Source: Trileptium ribeirensis
Lineage: Eukaryota > Nematoda > Enoplea > Enoplida > Thoracostomopsidae
Assembly (NCBI GenBank): GCA_030248225.1
Contig: JASANE010027801.1
Span: 1 to 64,000 of the forward strand
DNA: 64,000 nucleotides
Direction: 5' to 3'
Shown: positions 48,591 to 58,238 of the stretch, piece after piece
Layout: the number at the start of each line of letters is the position of its first letter
Numbering within the stretch: position 1 is the first letter of the stretch
Made by a program: the position numbers and the translations under genes
Notes under the pieces: generated by a model
The model's database searches: none
Told to the model about the DNA's origin: nothing
Seen by the model: the letters and a program-made list of their open reading frames with translations, nothing else

Positions 48591-49415
48591 TCGAAGAAGG
48601 CTGTGGCGCATCGGAGAGGGCTATGGCGCCTTGCAAGGGGCAGCGCCCCTGGGGGAGGAGGCGGGAAGAGTGCTGCGCGACGGATCACTTACCGTCAAAT
48701 CTGAAATCCTGGATTCAACACTGCAATAAATAATGCGAGTTCAAAACTAAGGTGCTGACCTTTGTTGTGTTAGCACACTTATGTGTCCAATTCCTAATAA
48801 ATTGACATCAATAATGGCGCCGTAAGATAAAAGAATGCACCAGAGTTGGTTTTTTCTGTGAGAAACTCGAATGGGAAACGCAAAAATGCAACGAAGTCCA
48901 TGAATGTCAGCAAAAAGTTGGATATTTTTGCCATTTGCATTTCTTTGTATGCATCAGCTTTACGGATTTTAAATGTTGTCTTTCACTGTTCAACTTTTCA
49001 CCACAATGATTTTTCACCTCCTGAGGTGCTGAAGTTGACGAAAGAGTTTCCATTTTATTCATGAGTCCGTGTGGGATAAACGAAAAACTATTCTCACTTT
49101 AAATGCTTCCGATGTTCTAGCCTGGTGCTATAGGTGCTTTACCTACGCTGTAAGGTGAGCGTGTCACAATATAATTGTTCATTGCCACCTTCCGAGTTGT
49201 TACGGAATTTGGTATTTTTGAATACTTCAGGAACGTTCAGTTCATGAAGGGTTACTTCTTCACAAGTGGAGCGAGCCACCAAAAAAAGACGACGGGCCGG
49301 TGTCGTATAATATTCCTCCCATAGGATTTTTCCCCTATAAGGTATACGATTTCCCCCCGCGGGATTTGTCCCCTCTAAGTATAGGAAATAAGGTATAGAT
49401 ATAGGATAGGTATAG
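48591..49415. other. inner part of the left arm
   Basis: The minisatellite decays into GC-rich DNA up to about 48690 and then AT-rich sequence. A Cys-rich frame (CNEVHECQQKVGYFCHL, about 48890-48950, plus) exists in both arms but is short and interrupted. Close to the spacer are CCTATAAGGTATACG and repeated GGTATAG words. Confidence 0.4.
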
Positions 49416-49945
49416 TATAAAGTTCGTATGAATTAAGTACGATACAAAGCTACTTTTTCTCGTCATTTTTTCAGATTTTCCAAAATGGATCAATCAGAAT
49501 TTACTAATATTGTGACCTACTTAAAGTCGTCCAGTCATTCATCGGAATGTACCAATAAAGATAAAGAGGAACTTCCGAAAAAATGTGAGCCCTTCACAGT
49601 CGAAAACGTTGGAGGCGAAGCAGTGCTTACCCATACAGATGAGATAGATCAGAGGCGCTGTGTTTGTTGGCAAGGCGTATAAATTGAAAATACTGGAGAC
49701 GCTGCAAGATGGAGATTTCGGAGGTTCTCATTTCGGTAAAAACGCAACGGGAACTAAAGTGAGCGAGCGTTTTTAGTAGAAGGAACTCTGGAGTGACGTT
49801 GACACATTTGTCGGTTCCTGTACTCGTTGTCAACACGCGAATCCACGATCGAAAGGAATCCCGAATATCGTAATCTGAAAATTGTCTGATCCACATGTTG
49901 ACTTGCATAATTTGTGATTTTGTAAATTATCGTGTTCATTTTATT
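49416..49945. other. unique spacer at the centre of the palindrome
   Basis: About 530 bp present once, between the two arms. The arms meet it at GGTATAG (left) and CTATACC (right). It holds the integrase fragment described separately. Its single orientation breaks the symmetry of the palindrome. Confidence 0.85.
49485..49870 (+). pseudogene. KRBA2/Ginger-like integrase N-terminal fragment
   Basis: ATG after TTTTTTCAGATTTTCCAAA opens 65 codons (MDQSEFTNIVTYLKSS, then KKCEPFTVENVG), similar in layout to the start of KRBA2-like and Ginger integrases. After a frameshift near 49670, a second frame reads KAYKLKILETLQDGDFGGS, HFG, VSERF, two stop codons, then ELWSDVDTFVGSCTRCQ. That is the integrase zinc-binding pattern, with the second His (SHFG) and the C-x2-C pair visible. 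The first His seems lost and two aromatic positions have become stops. The catalytic DDE core is absent. Such proteins join DNA ends during transposition; this copy cannot. Confidence 0.75.
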
Positions 49946-50774
49946 CTATACCTATCCTATACCTATACCCCTTATTTCCTATTTAGAGGGAACAAATCCG
50001 CGGGGGGAAATCGTATACCTTATAGGGGAAAAATCCTATGGGAGGAATATTATACGACACCGGCCCGTCGTCTTTTTTTGGTGGCTGCTCCACTTGTGAA
50101 GCAGTAACCTTTCCATGAACTGAGCGTTCCTGAAGTATTCAAAAATACCAAATTCCGTAAGGACTCGGAAGGTGGCAATGAACAATTATATTGTGACACG
50201 CTCACCTTACAGCGTAGGTAAAGCACTCTATAGCACCATTAGAGGCTAGAACATCGGAAGCATTTAAAGTGAGAATAGTTTTTCGTTTATCCCACATGGA
50301 CTTGATGAATAAAATGGAAACTTTTTGTCAACTCTCAGCACCTCAGGAGGTGAAAAATCATTGTGGTGAAAAGTTGAACAGTGAAAGATAAACATTTAAA
50401 ATCCGTAAAGCTGATGCATACAAAGAAATGCAAATGGCAAAAATATCCAACTTTTTGCTGACATTCATGGCTTCGTTGCATTTTTGCGTTCTTCATTTGA
50501 GAGTTTCTACAGAAAAAAACCAACTCTGGTGCATTCCTTTTAGTCTTACGGCGCCATTATTGATGTCAATTTATTAGGAATTGCACACATAAGTGTGCTA
50601 ACACAACAAAGGTCAGCACCTTAGTTTTGAACTCGCATTATTTATTGCAGTGTTGAATCCAGGATTTCAGATTTGACGGTAAGTGATCCGTCGCGCAGCA
50701 CTCTTCCCGCCTCCTCCCCCAGGGGCGCTGCCCCTTGCAAGGCGCCATAGCCCTCTCCGATGCGCCACAGCCTT

Positions 50775-51535
50775 CTTCGAGGCCCCACGCGACGCACCCC
50801 CGCTCCGAACCACCGCACCCGCTCCTAGGCACCGCGTCCCCGCTCCGAGGCACCGCCGCACCGCGTCCCCGCACCGAGGCACCGCGGCACCGCGCCCCCG
50901 CTCCGAGGCACTGCGTCCCCGCTCGAGGCACCGCGCCCCCGCTCCGAGGCACCGCGCCCCCGCTCCGAGGCACCGCGCCCCCGCTCCGAGGCACCGCGCC
51001 CCGCTCCGAGGCACCGCGCCCCCGCTCCGAGGCACCGCCCCCCCGCTCCGCCGCACCGCGCCACAGCTCCGAGGCACCGCGCCCCCGCTTTGAGGTACCT
51101 CGCCCCCGCTTTGAGGTACCGCGCCCCCGCTTTGAGGTACTGCGCCCCGCTCCCCAGGCACCGCGCCCGCTTCGAGGCACTGCGCCCCCCCGCCCCGAGG
51201 CACCGCGCCCCCGCTCCGAGGCACCGCGCCCCCGCTCCGAGGCACCGCGCCCCCGCACCGAAGCACCGCGTCCCCGCTCCGAGGCACCGCGTCCCCGCTC
51301 CGAGGCACCCCACCCCCGCTCCGAGGCACCGCGCCCCCGCTCCGAGGCACCGCCCCCCCGCCCCGAGGCACCGCGCCCCCGCTCCGAGGCACCGCGCCCC
51401 CGCTCCGAGGCACCGCGGCCCCGCTCCGAGGCACCGCGGCCCCGCTCCGAGGCACCGCGACCCCGCTCCGAGGCACCGCGCCCCCGCTCCCAGGCACCGC
51501 GCCCCGTCGAGGCCCCCGCCCCCCCCCCTCCGCAA
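50775..51535 (-). repeat. C-rich (minus G-rich) 21-bp minisatellite (right arm)
   Basis: Mirror copy of the left-arm array. The unit on the plus strand is GCCCCCGCTCCGAGGCACCG plus C. Rarer variants such as CTTTGAGGTACC and GCACCGAAGCACC are also mirrored. Array length and variant order differ slightly from the left arm. Long open frames on both strands are products of the repeat. Confidence 0.95.
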
Positions 51536-51999
51536 CTTCGGAAAATTTAGCAAAGTAAGGAGAAATATGCAAATTGGTGGAAAAGTAGCAAAAATTGGGG
51601 AAAAATAGGCCAAATTCGGAAAATAATTTGTCAAACTTGGCGAAAATTAGATAAATTAAGAAAAATTTTGCTACCCAAAACATTTCGAAAATTTAAACAC
51701 CTCCACCCCGGTGGGGAGGATTCGACCTATGATTACCACTGGATCGGACCTTGATTTATTCTAAGCGACCTAATCGCAGCGATGGCCGAAACTCTGACAC
51801 TTTGGTAATATTATTTTATGACATGACTTGTCGTTCAAGAGTAATGTCGTATTTAGTGCTGTTATATATCATAGTAATGTCCATTCTATACGTTGACATG
51901 CATGGCATCTATAAGATTCTGTTACCTGTTGTGCGCCCTTGAAACAAGATGTATAATTGTTGGCTGATACGAAAAACTTAGCAAATGTCATAAAAGGAA

Positions 52000-52900
52000 A
52001 AATTAACACAAATTAGCATCAGCTTCGAGTTGTATTAAATAAATTGTGAGCTTTCTAGAATCTCCCAGCCGATAAATAATCAATTTCAAAGGCACAACGT
52101 TAATTTTGGCATCATTCGGCTCAGTTCGACGAGTTTGGAGGTCTTTGCCTTTAGCCCAACGCTCCCATCAAAATTTGTCAATTTTGAAGATACAGTGCGA
52201 TAATCGTGGTACCATTTGACTTAGCTCGACGAGCTGCTCTAGAAAATATCCATTTCGCACAGTTTCTTGACTATTTTTTTCGATTTTTTTTGGTTCTACT
52301 TTTTCCAACAATTTTGCAAAATTTTTTTCTCGATAGATGCAACATTTTCTATACCATTCGAATAGCATTAACGAGCTAAGTCGAATCACCGCAAACGGCT
52401 CGTTGGTTAAAGAGCTACGGTTACCCTAACGCTTAAGCTTAGGCTTAAACATAAATGGCAGTAACTCCATAGCTAATACCCCGGCTACGGGCATTTAAAT
52501 TATTCGACTCAGCTCGTCCGTGCGGTTCGAGTGATATATAAAATGATGCATTCATTGATAAATTTCTTTTTTGAAATTTTGGATATATTGGGAGCCAAAA
52601 AATCGAAAAAAACCTTTGTTATAAAACTGGTCGAAATGGATATTTTCCGAACCAGTTCGTCTAGCTGAGTCGAAAGGTACCAAAATTATCACTGTATATC
52701 CAAAATTGACCAATCTCGGCCTGGGAGGGGTAAAGGAAAAAACCCGCATTGGGTTAGGAAATGTTCATTTCGGCCATACTTATGATTAATTTTTTTCGGA
52801 TTTTCTGTGTTCTCCTCTGGTTACCCAAAATTTTTGAAATTTTTGTCACGATAAATTTATAATTTTATATATAGTACTCGAGCCGCACCGACACGAGCTG
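52000..52900. mobile_element. foldback-family DNA within the right arm
   Basis: Mirror copy of 46470-47340, with the core CGCTTAAGCTTAGGC (52430-52444) and flanking GACTTAGCTCGACGAGC and GACTCAGCTCGTCC phrases. Non-coding. Confidence 0.6.
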
Positions 52901-53328
52901 GGTTTAATGGTGTAAAAATCAACTGAATATATGGTTCGACAATTTTGGCTAATGCTTGAGCTTAGACTTGAGCATCAACATAAATTGCCGTTGCACCTTA
53001 ACCCATATCCCGATTTCGCTGAGATTTACATAATTCGAATCAGCTCAAATATACAAAAAGGAAAATTTTCAAAAATTTTGCGTATCAAGGCGGTATTCAG
53101 AAACAGGAACCACTGGTAATCCAATAATCAAAAACATTTAGTTATGTAATTACTATTGCTGCATAATATAAAACTCACACAGAGACCACATATATACATA
53201 TATAGATGTGAGTAAAATGCTTGCTTAATTCATTTTCAAATAATCTCATAAGATGAAATTTCAATTTTCAACAAAATAATACTCTTACCAGTTGATGTTC
53301 AGGTCTGTTTTACTAATATATAAATATT

Positions 53329-53728
53329 ATGCCTCAACCGCAGGCGGTCGGAAACATCACTGGATTGTTGACTACTTTGATATCAATTTCTTGTGCTTCG
53401 ATAGCTCTATACTCGTCAGACGTGGACATAACTCATTCGCAAACTAATAAAGGCACGATGCTCAATGTATGTTCACCGGTAAGCTCACATTTTGTGGGGA
53501 AACGTCAGTCAGCATTTTTTACTGTCTCTTAGATTAACGATTCGCTCAAATCCTGGTTTGCAGTCTCAATTATTGTATTGTAATGAAAACTCATAGCTGG
53601 CAAACTAAAATACATCTCCAGGATTATAAAAACTATAATCTCTCGTCTTACACAGGCGATAAAAATTTCCATATCTTTCACGATAGTAGGCTGAAGGAGC
53701 GCCGTATGTCGGGGATACTTGATCGCTA
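53329..53728 (+). pseudogene. frameshifted copy of the two-exon candidate (right arm)
   Basis: Same two exons as at 45633-46041. Exon 1 (53329-53478) has lost one base in the GGCACTGATGCT region, here GGCACGATGCT, so it no longer joins exon 2 in phase. Splice sites GTAAGC and CTTACACAG are kept. Exon 2 (53656-53728) has substitutions and an earlier stop (SGILDR then TAA). This asymmetry suggests at most the left copy could encode a product. Confidence 0.4.
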
Positions 53729-54460
53729 AAAATCTCGTAGCATAAGGCTGATACCCGTTGTTATATGAAGCACAATGTCAAGATTCTATGCTAAATATTG
53801 TATCAATTTTGAATTATTGTTATACTCTCAATAATATCCGGCCTTTTCTTATACTACGAAATTATTTATATGTTTCTCGCTATTGTATTCGACATTATGT
53901 CTTTCTGCCATCTCCCATGACGCACCTTCAAATAATTTCTATAGCTGGTTGAAAAATTAAATTCTAAACTTTGCATAGCTCCAATATTTAGAAGGCGTCT
54001 CTGCTACTGCTAGGACCATTATGTTTCGATAATATCCTATATAGATTCACGAAGTTAACTGAAATTTTTACATTCTTGGAAATTTGAAAAGTTGGGTTAT
54101 ATGTTTGCTGTGTTGCCATTTTAAATAATTTTTACATATACCTCGTTTTAGTAAATGGCTACTGTAGTGTTCGCTTAGGTTTATGGAGTCAATTTATCTT
54201 TCAGCAGACGCAACGAAATTAATAGTTATATAGTCCGCCCACCATACTCATCTTGGATTGTGTACTATCCTTGCTGTAGACGACAACGCCCGTGTGTTTA
54301 TAGATGGACACTTACGACGGAATTAATTCCCATAATGTATACTAGGCAAAGTTGGATACCATAGCTCTTTTATTTGGCTTAGTTTTCACATTACACGGAT
54401 TTTGCAGTTAATATTGCGAGACGAATTGGGTTTTTACGTAAATACAGGTTTACTATGCAG

Positions 54461-54880
54461 CCAAGCAAAGATTTTTCGCTTGGATTTTAACTACAGCTCG
54501 TGCAAGGCCAGCAAATCCTTTCCCACGCGAACAATTTATTTTGTTTGCCAAATAAATATTCCAGTGATCTATTTTTTGCTAAAGAACAACGTGTGCTTGA
54601 CTCAAACGGAAATGATGTTCAGAAAACTTCTATTCCAAAAGCAAATGTTTCATGCTCTATTTATAAGAAGCCAAGCAAAGATTTTTCGCTTGGATTTAAA
54701 CTACATCTCGTGCAAGGCCAGCAAATCCTTTCCCACGCGAACAATTTATTTTGTTTGCCAAATATTCCCGTGACCTATGTTTTGCTTAAAGAACAACGTG
54801 TGCGTGACTCAAACAGAAATGATGTTCAGAAAACTTACATTCCAAAAGCAAATGTTTCATGCTCTTTTTATAAGACATTT
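54461..54880 (+). repeat. 210-bp tandem duplication with coding-like frame (right arm)
   Basis: Units begin at 54461 and 54671 with CCAAGCAAAGATTTTTCGCT. A 127-codon plus-strand frame (54500-54883) reads QGQQILSHANNLFCLPN twice and ends NVSCSFYKTF before TAA. A stop after SLGF in the first unit is shared with the left arm. The preceding TTTACTATGCAG could be an acceptor. Family unknown. Confidence 0.55.
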
Positions 54881-54909
54881 TAATACACACCGTACTACTA
54901 GCCCAGTCA

Positions 54910-55123
54910 TACAAGCTTAATCTGTATTTCAGGAAACAGTTTTTTGTCAATTTTACTACATATGCACGCCCGTTTAGCGATTGTTTCGCATATCCGCACG
55001 TTACGACTGATTTAATGGTCGAGTTTTGGAAACTGTCCAAAGGAAGTTTCACTTTTAACAAAAAAAATAAACAATTGCTACTGTAACACAAATTTTCCTA
55101 ATAGTCGGGATTGTAGCCAAAGC
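54910..55123. other. DNA between right arm and direct repeat
   Basis: About 215 bp of AT-rich sequence with no counterpart on the left side of the palindrome. No gene or motif seen. Its presence makes the flanking direct repeats asymmetric relative to the arms. Confidence 0.5.
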
Positions 55124-55144
55124 GATTAAACTGTGACGGGGGCT
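55124..55144 (+). repeat. direct repeat beyond right palindrome end
   Basis: GATTAAACTGTGACGGGGG followed by CT matches the 44451-44470 sequence in the same orientation with one extra G. Foldback-family DNA begins directly after it. Confidence 0.75.
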
Positions 55145-56400
55145 GGGAAAATTTCAGGTCTTTCCTGGAATTCCCGGCCCGAAATTCACCAATTTTGAAA
55201 GTATGGCATACATTTTGGTACAATTCGACTCAAACTCGATTAGGCTGCTCATAAAATACTTAATTCGTACATATGACAAAAATTGAAAAAATTTGTTTAG
55301 ATTTTTTTGGGTTCCCACTTAGTCCCTTTGACACCCCAAATTTCAAAAATATTCTCGATAAATGTCTAATTATATACACAACTAGAACCGTAGTATATAA
55401 TTAACGCGTAGTGTGAGGCGAATGGTAGTAAAATCAACATAATCGGTTCCGGGTTAAGGAATTATTGCTATTTATATGAAATTCTAAGCTTAAAGCAAAG
55501 AGCTTAACCCTAAGCCTAATTTTAAGTGATTAATCCGCAAACCCATTGAACCATTCGATTCAGCTAGTCTATGGGGTTCGAATGATATACAGAATTAAAA
55601 ATTTTTCCATTACACCCCAATCCGCGTTTGCCCAAAAATGGTCAGATTCTGGAAAATTTGGTATTTTTGTGATCCTCGATACCTCCCCTGATCATTTAAA
55701 AAATTTAGATTTTTTCGCTGCCCGAGGGAACCCAAAAATTTTTTCTTAAAATTAGATTTTTACACACCATTCGACGCGGCTTGGCGAGCTGAATAGAATG
55801 GTGATAATTTAATGGGATTCGATAGCCGTATCCTAAGTTATTGCCAAAGCTATCAGAGGCTAGAGGCTCAGAAAATTAAAAGTTTTTGGCCATACCACAG
55901 GATGCTTTTATCGGATCCCGTTAAATATAACACTCAGCTCGTCAAGCCGCGTCGAATGGTGGATAAAAATCCAATTTTTAAGAAAAAAATTTTTGGGTTC
56001 CGAAGGGGTCCCTTGGGACCCGAAAAAATCGAAAAAATCTAAAATTTTAAAAATTCAATTTTTTGGTCGAAATGATCAGGGGAGGTCTCGAGGATCACAA
56101 AAATACCAAAATTTCCAGAATCTGACAATTTTTGAGCAAATCTAGCTGGGGGATAATGGAAAAGAACAAAAATTATACATTAAGATTTTTCTTGAAAATT
56201 GTTGGATACTAAGGTGAAACCGTTCGGAACCAAAAAAATCTGAAAAATAAAATCATAATAGGTATTTTCTCAACCGTCTAGTCGAGTTGAATCAAACGGT
56301 GCCAAAATTTCCGCTGTATCTTCAAAGCTGACTTTTTCCGGCTGAAGGATTTCAGGAAACGCCCTGAATTTCAGGCTGGGCTCAAATTTTTTTATATTAA
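55145..56400. mobile_element. foldback element cluster
   Basis: A clear palindrome is centred near 55860. GATCCTCGATACCTCCCCTG (55671-55690) is mirrored by CAGGGGAGGTCTCGAGGATC (56078-56097). CATTCGACGCGGCTTGGCGAGCT (about 55769-55791) is mirrored by AGCTCGTCAAGCCGCGTCGAATG (about 55936-55958). Around it are further partial arms with AGTTGAATCAAACGGTGCC. Non-coding; short frames here follow from the repeat. Confidence 0.7.
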
Positions 56401-57309
56401 GGCAAAATAAATATGATAGTTAATTGTGTACCCAACTAGATAAAGAGGGTCCAGGGTTTAAGTCTTACCGTCTAAGTTTATTTACACAAAATCTTGGAGC
56501 CTGTACAAATTTATTTTAGAATTTATACAACACAGGTGTCCATAATGGGTTAGGTGTGACCTTCTGAGGGTCTGACCTACCAAGCAAATTCTACTTTCCC
56601 TCCACTATATTGGTAAAAATCAGTACAAAGTGGCAAAAATTGTAAGTTTTCTGTAAAAATACGGGCAAAATGGGCAAATTTTTAGATATATTGGTAAAAA
56701 CTGCAACTGTCAAATTTCGTATGTTCTTTCATTGAACATTATAGGCTATGTATGTATAGAAATGCAGAATGTCTTTTTTGTTTGTATTGTTAGTTTTTGT
56801 AGGATTGTGATTTAAATTTCCACATTTTAATGTCAGGTTTGTGTTAACTGTGCTGTTTATAGTTATTGTCGAATTAGTTTTAAGCATTTCACTGATTCCA
56901 ATATAGAAGTACGTCACAATAACAACATAAGATGCTAGCAATGGCTATTGAATTTTGCCGTTATAAAGGAGCAACAATTACGCCGTGTGTACAATGCATC
57001 GGAATCCTATCCAGTCCAACATGGCCAAATTTTATACATGCCACATACGTACATATATGGATTTTTCATACTATATCATCATCTGATTCGGTCCCACAAT
57101 ATTGTGCATGTTGTCTTGGATGGAATTGGATCGGATAGGATGCACTGTGATCAAAGCCGTGCCAACCGGCCTCATACACTTTCCCCATTGGCGGCCTCAG
57201 ATGTTATGGGGCCTCGCGAATGAAATTTTCGTGCATTTTATAGGCTTAAAAGTATTGCATTTAAAAGTTTAGCTATCGCGAGAGCGGGCCTCGCCTCGAA
57301 GAGTGGGTG
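56401..57309. other. AT-rich DNA, no clear gene
   Basis: The first part has repeated GGCAAAAAT/GGTAAAAA words (56610-56700), like the T-rich tracts beside the other minisatellites. A minus-strand frame at 56729-56941 (NSTITINSTVNTNLTLKCG) looks faintly like an Ig-type strand but lacks splice support. Confidence 0.4.
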
Positions 57310-57690
57310 TAAGGGCTTTGGAAAATGGTAGTGCGGTGCCTCGTGGGGATGCGGCGCCTCGGGAGGGATGCGGGACTTCGGAGAGATGCGGGGCCTCGTG
57401 GGGAATGCAAAGCCTTCCGAGGGGCGTGCGGGACCTTCAGAAGGGGAGGCGGGGAGGTGCGGACCCTTGAGGGATACTGGGCTTCGGGCGGAGGGGGGTT
57501 CGGGGCCGCGGGGAGTGTTGTGCGGCCTCAGGGTGGGTGTGCGGTACCTCGGGGACGCTGCTAGGCATCGAGAAAGGGGGTGCGGAGCCTCCCGCGCAGG
57601 GGTGTGTTCGAAGCCTCCCGAAAAGGGGCAGGGGTGCGCGGAGCTTCCCCGGAACTAAGGAGGGGTACGCGGGGCTTTCCGGAACTAGCG
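57310..57690. repeat. degenerate GC-rich minisatellite
   Basis: Irregular 18-28 bp units follow the pattern TGCGG-NGCCTCG-GGGGGA (for example GTGCGGTGCCTCGTGGGGAT, ATGCGGCGCCTCGGGAGGG, GTGCGGTACCTCGGGGACG). The GCCTCGGGAG core matches the 21-bp unit of the palindrome minisatellite, so this looks like an older, decayed relative. Long open frames are composition effects. Confidence 0.65.
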
Positions 57691-58195
57691 CCGGGCCTTG
57701 GGATCCCCACAGTGAAATCCGATCCACCGGAATCTATAGGCTCTCAAAATCTTTGAGGAGTATTTTATTGTTAAAAATCCATGGTTTTCTCGACATTAAG
57801 TTATCTCAACAACAGTGACGCAGCGAGTTTGTGTTCCATTGCACGGCAGCAAGCAAAAATTTTGTGTCCCAACGCAATGATTTTGCACCCCCTACTAAAA
57901 AAGCAATTTTACGCTGAAAAATTTTGCGTCCCCTACTCAATGATTTTATACCCCTGCTACATAAGTTATTTTACCCTGAAAAATATTGCACCCTCCAGTA
58001 ATTTTGCATTTTAAAATTTTATATTCTGCCCATTCCACAGTTTTGGCCGCATGTCAGCGTTGTGAAAGGAATTCTTGCTTAAAAACGTGAAAAATAATTT
58101 TACGTTTCAAAATATTGAATTATATTTTCTTGTTTGCGAAATAGTTGGTCGGGGCAAGGAGAGGGGCTCCCTCTGGGCGCCCCCGATGACCTCAG
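57691..58195. other. spacer with repeated TTTTGCACCCC-like words
   Basis: Phrases such as ATTTTGTGTCCCAACGCAATG, ATTTTGCACCCCCTACTA, ATTTTGCGTCCCCTACTCAATG and ATATTGCACCCTCCAG recur about every 40 bp (57857-57998), a short degenerate tandem repeat. No gene seen. Confidence 0.5.
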
Positions 58196-58238
58196 AGGAA
58201 GCACGTGCCTCGATGCGCTCCTGCGCAACAATTTATTA

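Larger units (their letters stand above)
44463..49415 (+). repeat. left arm of giant inverted repeat
   Basis: About 4.95 kb that is the reverse complement of 49946-54909. Mirror-matched landmarks are AGTAGTACGGTGTG (44471) with CACACCGTACTACT (54886), the exon-like frame at 45891-46041 with 53329-53478, the foldback DNA, the G-rich minisatellite, and AGACGACGGGCCGG (49290) with CCGGCCCGTCGTCT (50061). Segments I lined up differ by scattered substitutions and one-base indels, so the arms are close but not identical. Confidence 0.95.
49946..54909 (-). repeat. right arm of giant inverted repeat
   Basis: Reverse complement of 44463-49415. All landmarks occur in mirror order: inner GTATAG/CTATAC words, minisatellite (50775-51535), foldback DNA (52000-52900), the two-exon frame (53329-53728), and the 210-bp tandem pair (54461-54880). 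The arm differs from the left one by scattered point changes, one-base indels and a different pattern of minisatellite variants. Confidence 0.95.

Noticed and set aside
47745..48704. Long plus- and minus-strand frames of 245-319 codons made of GAVPRSG, RCLGAGA or RHRAPAP repeats
   Set aside because: They come from a 21-bp tandem repeat without stop codons. All frames are open in the same DNA and there is no reason to prefer one.
50667..51683. Frame of 338 codons and overlapping ones in the right-arm minisatellite
   Set aside because: Same repeat artefact as in the left arm; different frames and both strands are open.
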